Shown: piece by piece, positions 5,353-8,290 of the stretch
Position numbering within the stretch: the stretch's first letter is position 1
Layout of the letters: every line of letters starts with the position of its first letter
NCBI GenBank assembly: GCA_014762585.1
Contig: JABURN010000246.1
Location: 1-8,290 of the forward strand
DNA: 8,290 nucleotides
Source of the DNA: Methylophaga sp.
Lineage (GTDB): Bacteria; Pseudomonadota; Gammaproteobacteria; Nitrosococcales; Methylophagaceae
Direction: 5' to 3'
The notes under the pieces: model-generated
Database searches by the model: none
Told to the model about the DNA's origin: nothing
What the model saw: only the letters and a program-made list of their open reading frames with translations
Program-made: the position numbers and the translations under genes

Positions 5353-8085
5353 GCGTCACGTGATAAACAAGCCGTCGTTGAACTGGATGATGTCAGCCTG
5401 AAATATGGCTCTAAACAAGCCCTCAAGGATATCAATCTATCTATTCCAGCCGATGCTGTTGTCGGTTTTATCGGCCCGGACGGGGTGGGGAAATCCAGCA
5501 TGTTATCACTCATAGCCGGTGCCCGTAAACTGCAACAGGGCAGGCTCACTGTGCTCGGTGGCAATATGGCGTCCAGACGCCACCGAAATCAGATTTGTCC
5601 CACTATCGCCTACATGCCGCAGGGACTGGGTAAGAACCTGAGTCTTGCTCTGTCAGTGGAGGACAACCTGCAGTTTGTCAGTCGCTTATTCGGTCATGAC
5701 CAGAGAGAACGTCGCAGAAGAATAGACCATCTGACCCGCGCCACCGGCCTGTATCCGTTTCTGGATCGTCCAGCTGGCAAGTTGTCCGGCGGCATGAAAC
5801 AGAAACTGGCGCTGTGCTGCGCCCTGATTCACGATCCCGATTTACTCATTCTGGATGAGCCAACCACAGGGGTGGATCCTTTATCCAGAAATCAGTTCTG
5901 GCAACTGATTGAACAAATAAGATCAGCGCGGCCGGGTATGAGTGTGCTGGTCGCGACGGCTTATATGGAAGAGGCCGAGCGTTTTGATCTTCTGGTTGCG
6001 ATGGATGAGGGGAAAGTCCTGGCCAGTGGTTCGCCGTCAGCACTGACCCAGACCACCAATACACACAGTGTTGAAGAAGCCTTTATTGCCCTCTTGCCTG
6101 AAAACAAGAAGCAGGGTCACGCTGCCATCAGCATTCCAGCTTTCAACAATCACGGTGATCTTGCCATCCAGGCGAAAGACCTCACCATGCGCTTCGGTGA
6201 CTTTGTCGCGGTCGACCATGTGAGCTTTGATATCAGGCGGGGGGAGATTTTTGGCTTTATCGGCTCTAACGGCTGCGGCAAAACTACCACAATGAAAATG
6301 CTGACAGGATTATTGGCACCGAGTGAAGGCCAGGCCAGTCTGTTTGGCCATGAAGTCAAAGCCAGCGATGTTGAAACAAGACGCCGTGTTGGTTACATGA
6401 CACAGGCCTTTTCGCTCTATAACGAGCTTAGCGTCAGGCAAAACCTGATTCTGCATGCGCAGCTTTTTAATGTGCCTGCGGCAGAGATCGAACCAAGAGT
6501 GCAGGACTTATTGTCGCGATTCGGCCTGGAGCAGGTTACCTCGCGCCTGCCGGATAATCTGCCACTGGGTATGCGACAGCGTCTTTCGCTGGCTGTGGCC
6601 GTGGTCCATAAACCTGAAATACTGATTCTGGATGAACCTACATCCGGTGTCGATCCGGTTGCCAGAGACACTTTCTGGGCCTTGCTGGTTGAGTTGTCAC
6701 GCAATGACAAGGTCACCATCTTTATCTCAACTCATTTCATGAATGAGGCAGAGCGCTGCGATCGGATTTCACTCATGCATGCAGGACAGGTGCTTGATAC
6801 CGATACGCCAGCAGCGCTTAGCGATAAACAGGGCGCTTCCTCTCTGGAACAGGCTTTTATAGCTTATTTGAAACAGAACGAGGCTTCGCCCGAGCCAGGC
6901 TTCATATCCCAGCCGGCAACGCCAAACACGATGGTAGATGACAGTAAGTTATCCAGCCCGCGCTACAAAAAACGGTTTAGCTGGCGACGCGCATTCAGCT
7001 ATAGCATTCGTGAAATGCAGGAGCTGAAACAGGATGGTGTACGCCTGACAATGGGCCTTATTGGCAGTCTGCTGCTGATGGTAATTATGGGCTATGGCAT
7101 TTCCATGGATGTTGAGGATCTGAGCTATGCCGTGCTGGATCGCGATCAGACCAGTCTGAGTCAGAATTACACCCTGAACATGTCTGGCTCCCGCTATTTC
7201 ATCGAGCAGGCTGAAATTCAGAATTATGCCGATCTGGACAGAAGAATGCGCAGTGGCGAACTGGCACTGGCTATTGAAATTCCGCCCAATTTTTCCCGGG
7301 ATCTCGCCAGGGGCAACACGGTTGAAATCAGTGCCTGGATAGATGGTGCCATGCCGCAACGTGCCGAGACTGTGTTGGGCTATGTAAAAGGAATGCATCA
7401 GAACTGGGTGGCAACAGAGCTTGGCATCAACAGTCCGCCTGCAGCCAATATCGAAACCCGTTTCCGCTACAACCCGGATGTCAGAAGTCTGCCTGCGATG
7501 GTACCTGCAGTGATGCCAATGATGCTGTTATTGATACCGGCCATACTCAGTGCGCTGGCTGTGGTCAGGGAAAAAGAGCTGGGTTCCATCATCAATCTTT
7601 ATGTGACGCCAGTGACACGAACAGAATTTATGCTGGGCAAGCAGTTGCCCTATATTTTCCTGGCCATGATTAACTTCCTGTTTATGACGGCATTTGCCAT
7701 CTGGCTGTTTGGGGTGCCCATCAAAGGCAGCTTTGTCGCATTGCTTATTGCCTCAGTGTTTTTTGTCAGCTTTGCGACCGCTTTCGGCCTGTTGTCGTCA
7801 ACCTTCACACGCAGTCAAATTGCCGCCATATTCTTCACTGCCATGGGCTCATTGTTACCGACGATAGAATTTTCCGGGATGATCAATCCTGTCAGTTCAC
7901 TAGAAGGCATTGGCAGAATCATCGGTGAATTCAACCCCACCACACACTTCATCGCCATCAGCCGAGGTGTCTTCAATAAAGCGCTGACATTGCCTGAATT
8001 ACTCCCCTCGATATTCGCTATCGCCATGGGCGCCGTGGTCGCATTGATCATGGCCATCGCACTGTTGAATAAACAAGAGAAATAA
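5350..8085 (+). CDS. rbbA: RbbA-like ABC exporter: two ATPase domains fused to an ABC-2 permease domain
   Basis: The protein has 911 residues, the same length as E. coli RbbA as I recall it. ATPase domain 1 (about 8-235) has Walker A GPDGVGKS (42-49), signature LSGGM (145-149) and Walker B LLILDE (165-170). ATPase domain 2 (about 270-490) has Walker A GSNGCGKT (305-312), an altered signature LPLGM (404-408), Walker B ILILDE (424-429) and switch His462 (STHFM). In domain 1 the switch-loop position is Ala204 (ATAYM) instead of His. After a charged linker (about 510-560), the permease part has one helix (566-584), a large periplasmic loop (to about 714) and about five further helices (717-738, 768-788, 793-815, 822-838, 886-906). 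[15 protein letters not shown] (751-765) is a conserved ABC-2 segment. It should pair with YhhJ and YhiI in export of an unknown substrate. E. coli RbbA was also reported to be a ribosome-bound ATPase; nothing in the sequence decides between these roles. Confidence 0.93.
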   Translation: MASRDKQAVVELDDVSLKYGSKQALKDINLSIPADAVVGFIGPDGVGKSSMLSLIAGARKLQQGRLTVLGGNMASRRHRNQICPTIAYMPQGLGKNLSLALSVEDNLQFVSRLFGHDQRERRRRIDHLTRATGLYPFLDRPAGKLSGGMKQKLALCCALIHDPDLLILDEPTTGVDPLSRNQFWQLIEQIRSARPGMSVLVATAYMEEAERFDLLVAMDEGKVLASGSPSALTQTTNTHSVEEAFIALLPENKKQGHAAISIPAFNNHGDLAIQAKDLTMRFGDFVAVDHVSFDIRRGEIFGFIGSNGCGKTTTMKMLTGLLAPSEGQASLFGHEVKASDVETRRRVGYMTQAFSLYNELSVRQNLILHAQLFNVPAAEIEPRVQDLLSRFGLEQVTSRLPDNLPLGMRQRLSLAVAVVHKPEILILDEPTSGVDPVARDTFWALLVELSRNDKVTIFISTHFMNEAERCDRISLMHAGQVLDTDTPAALSDKQGASSLEQAFIAYLKQNEASPEPGFISQPATPNTMVDDSKLSSPRYKKRFSWRRAFSYSIREMQELKQDGVRLTMGLIGSLLLMVIMGYGISMDVEDLSYAVLDRDQTSLSQNYTLNMSGSRYFIEQAEIQNYADLDRRMRSGELALAIEIPPNFSRDLARGNTVEISAWIDGAMPQRAETVLGYVKGMHQNWVATELGINSPPAANIETRFRYNPDVRSLPAMVPAVMPMMLLLIPAILSALAVVREKELGSIINLYVTPVTRTEFMLGKQLPYIFLAMINFLFMTAFAIWLFGVPIKGSFVALLIASVFFVSFATAFGLLSSTFTRSQIAAIFFTAMGSLLPTIEFSGMINPVSSLEGIGRIIGEFNPTTHFIAISRGVFNKALTLPELLPSIFAIAMGAVVALIMAIALLNKQEK

Positions 8086-8087
8086 GC

Positions 8088-8290
8088 ATGATCCGGCTTA
8101 GTCATGTCTATCTTCTGGGCACCAAAGAACTCTGGAGCATTCTCCGCGATCCGATCATGCTGGTGTTGATTGGCTATGGATTTTCATTACTGATTTATAT
8201 TGCAGCGACATCCATCCCGGACACCCTGAATAAGGTGCCCATCGCGATTTGTGATGACGACCGTCCCACCTTATCAACCCGGTTTATTTC
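8088..8290 (+). CDS. yhhJ: ABC-2 type permease, YhhJ-like, 5' end only
   Basis: An ATG at 8088 follows the rbbA stop by 2 bp, with AAGAG (8075-8079) 8 nt upstream. The frame is open for 67 complete codons to the window edge. The visible N-terminus (MIRLSHVYLLGTKELWSILR) has the cytoplasmic amphipathic start typical of ABC-2 permeases, with the KEL...L motif. It is followed by a membrane helix (about 24-44, LVLIGYGFSLLIYIAA) and a periplasmic strand (VPIAICDDD, then LSTRF) like that in the permease half of RbbA. The full protein is usually about 370-375 residues, so most of it is missing. It should form the second transmembrane half of the pump with the RbbA permease domain. Confidence 0.88.
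   Translation, partial: MIRLSHVYLLGTKELWSILRDPIMLVLIGYGFSLLIYIAATSIPDTLNKVPIAICDDDRPTLSTRFI

Noticed and set aside
6949..7398. Minus-strand open frame of 149 codons inside rbbA
   Set aside because: It lies wholly antisense to a conserved part of RbbA (linker, first helix and periplasmic loop) and has no recognisable motifs; it is a mirror of that coding sequence.

Overview
The window looks like chromosomal DNA of a gammaproteobacterium with mid-range GC. The main reason is the right-hand block, which has the same layout, gene order and sizes as the enterobacterial yhiI-rbbA-yhhJ transporter operon. The left block belongs to an RND metal-efflux (Czc/Cus-type) locus. A MxaC/BatA-like von Willebrand A protein in the middle is compatible with a methylotroph or a marine gammaproteobacterium, but the sequence does not settle genus.

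Region 1 (1-1286, minus strand): a small histidine-rich exported protein that starts at a TTG codon, followed 62 bp later by a CzcC/TolC-type outer-membrane efflux protein that runs off the left edge. Together they look like the first two genes of a heavy-metal efflux operon. The membrane fusion protein and RND pump genes would be expected beyond the left edge.

Region 2 (1413-4029): an AraC-family regulator on the minus strand is divergent from a two-gene plus-strand unit. That unit encodes a 152-residue four-helix membrane protein of unknown function and a membrane-anchored vWA protein with a complete MIDAS. The 110-bp divergent spacer holds a perfect 7+7 palindrome, a second inverted repeat, and a good -10 box without a matching -35, as expected of an activator-dependent promoter. 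A perfect 7-bp hairpin fills most of the 35-bp gap between the two plus-strand genes. This AraC/4-TM/vWA set is the least explained part of the window.

Region 3 (4280-8290, plus strand): after a 250-bp non-coding gap come a HlyD-type membrane fusion protein (YhiI-like), a 911-residue double-ATPase plus permease fusion (RbbA-like) and the start of an ABC-2 permease (YhhJ-like). The first two overlap by one base and the next pair is 2 bp apart, so this is one tightly coupled operon. The products should form an inner-membrane ABC exporter with a periplasmic adaptor, which would need a TolC-type outer-membrane partner encoded elsewhere. The two ATPase halves of RbbA carry complementary defects, which predicts one degenerate and one consensus ATP site.

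I saw no tRNA, rRNA, CRISPR array, insertion sequence or convincing Rho-independent terminator.
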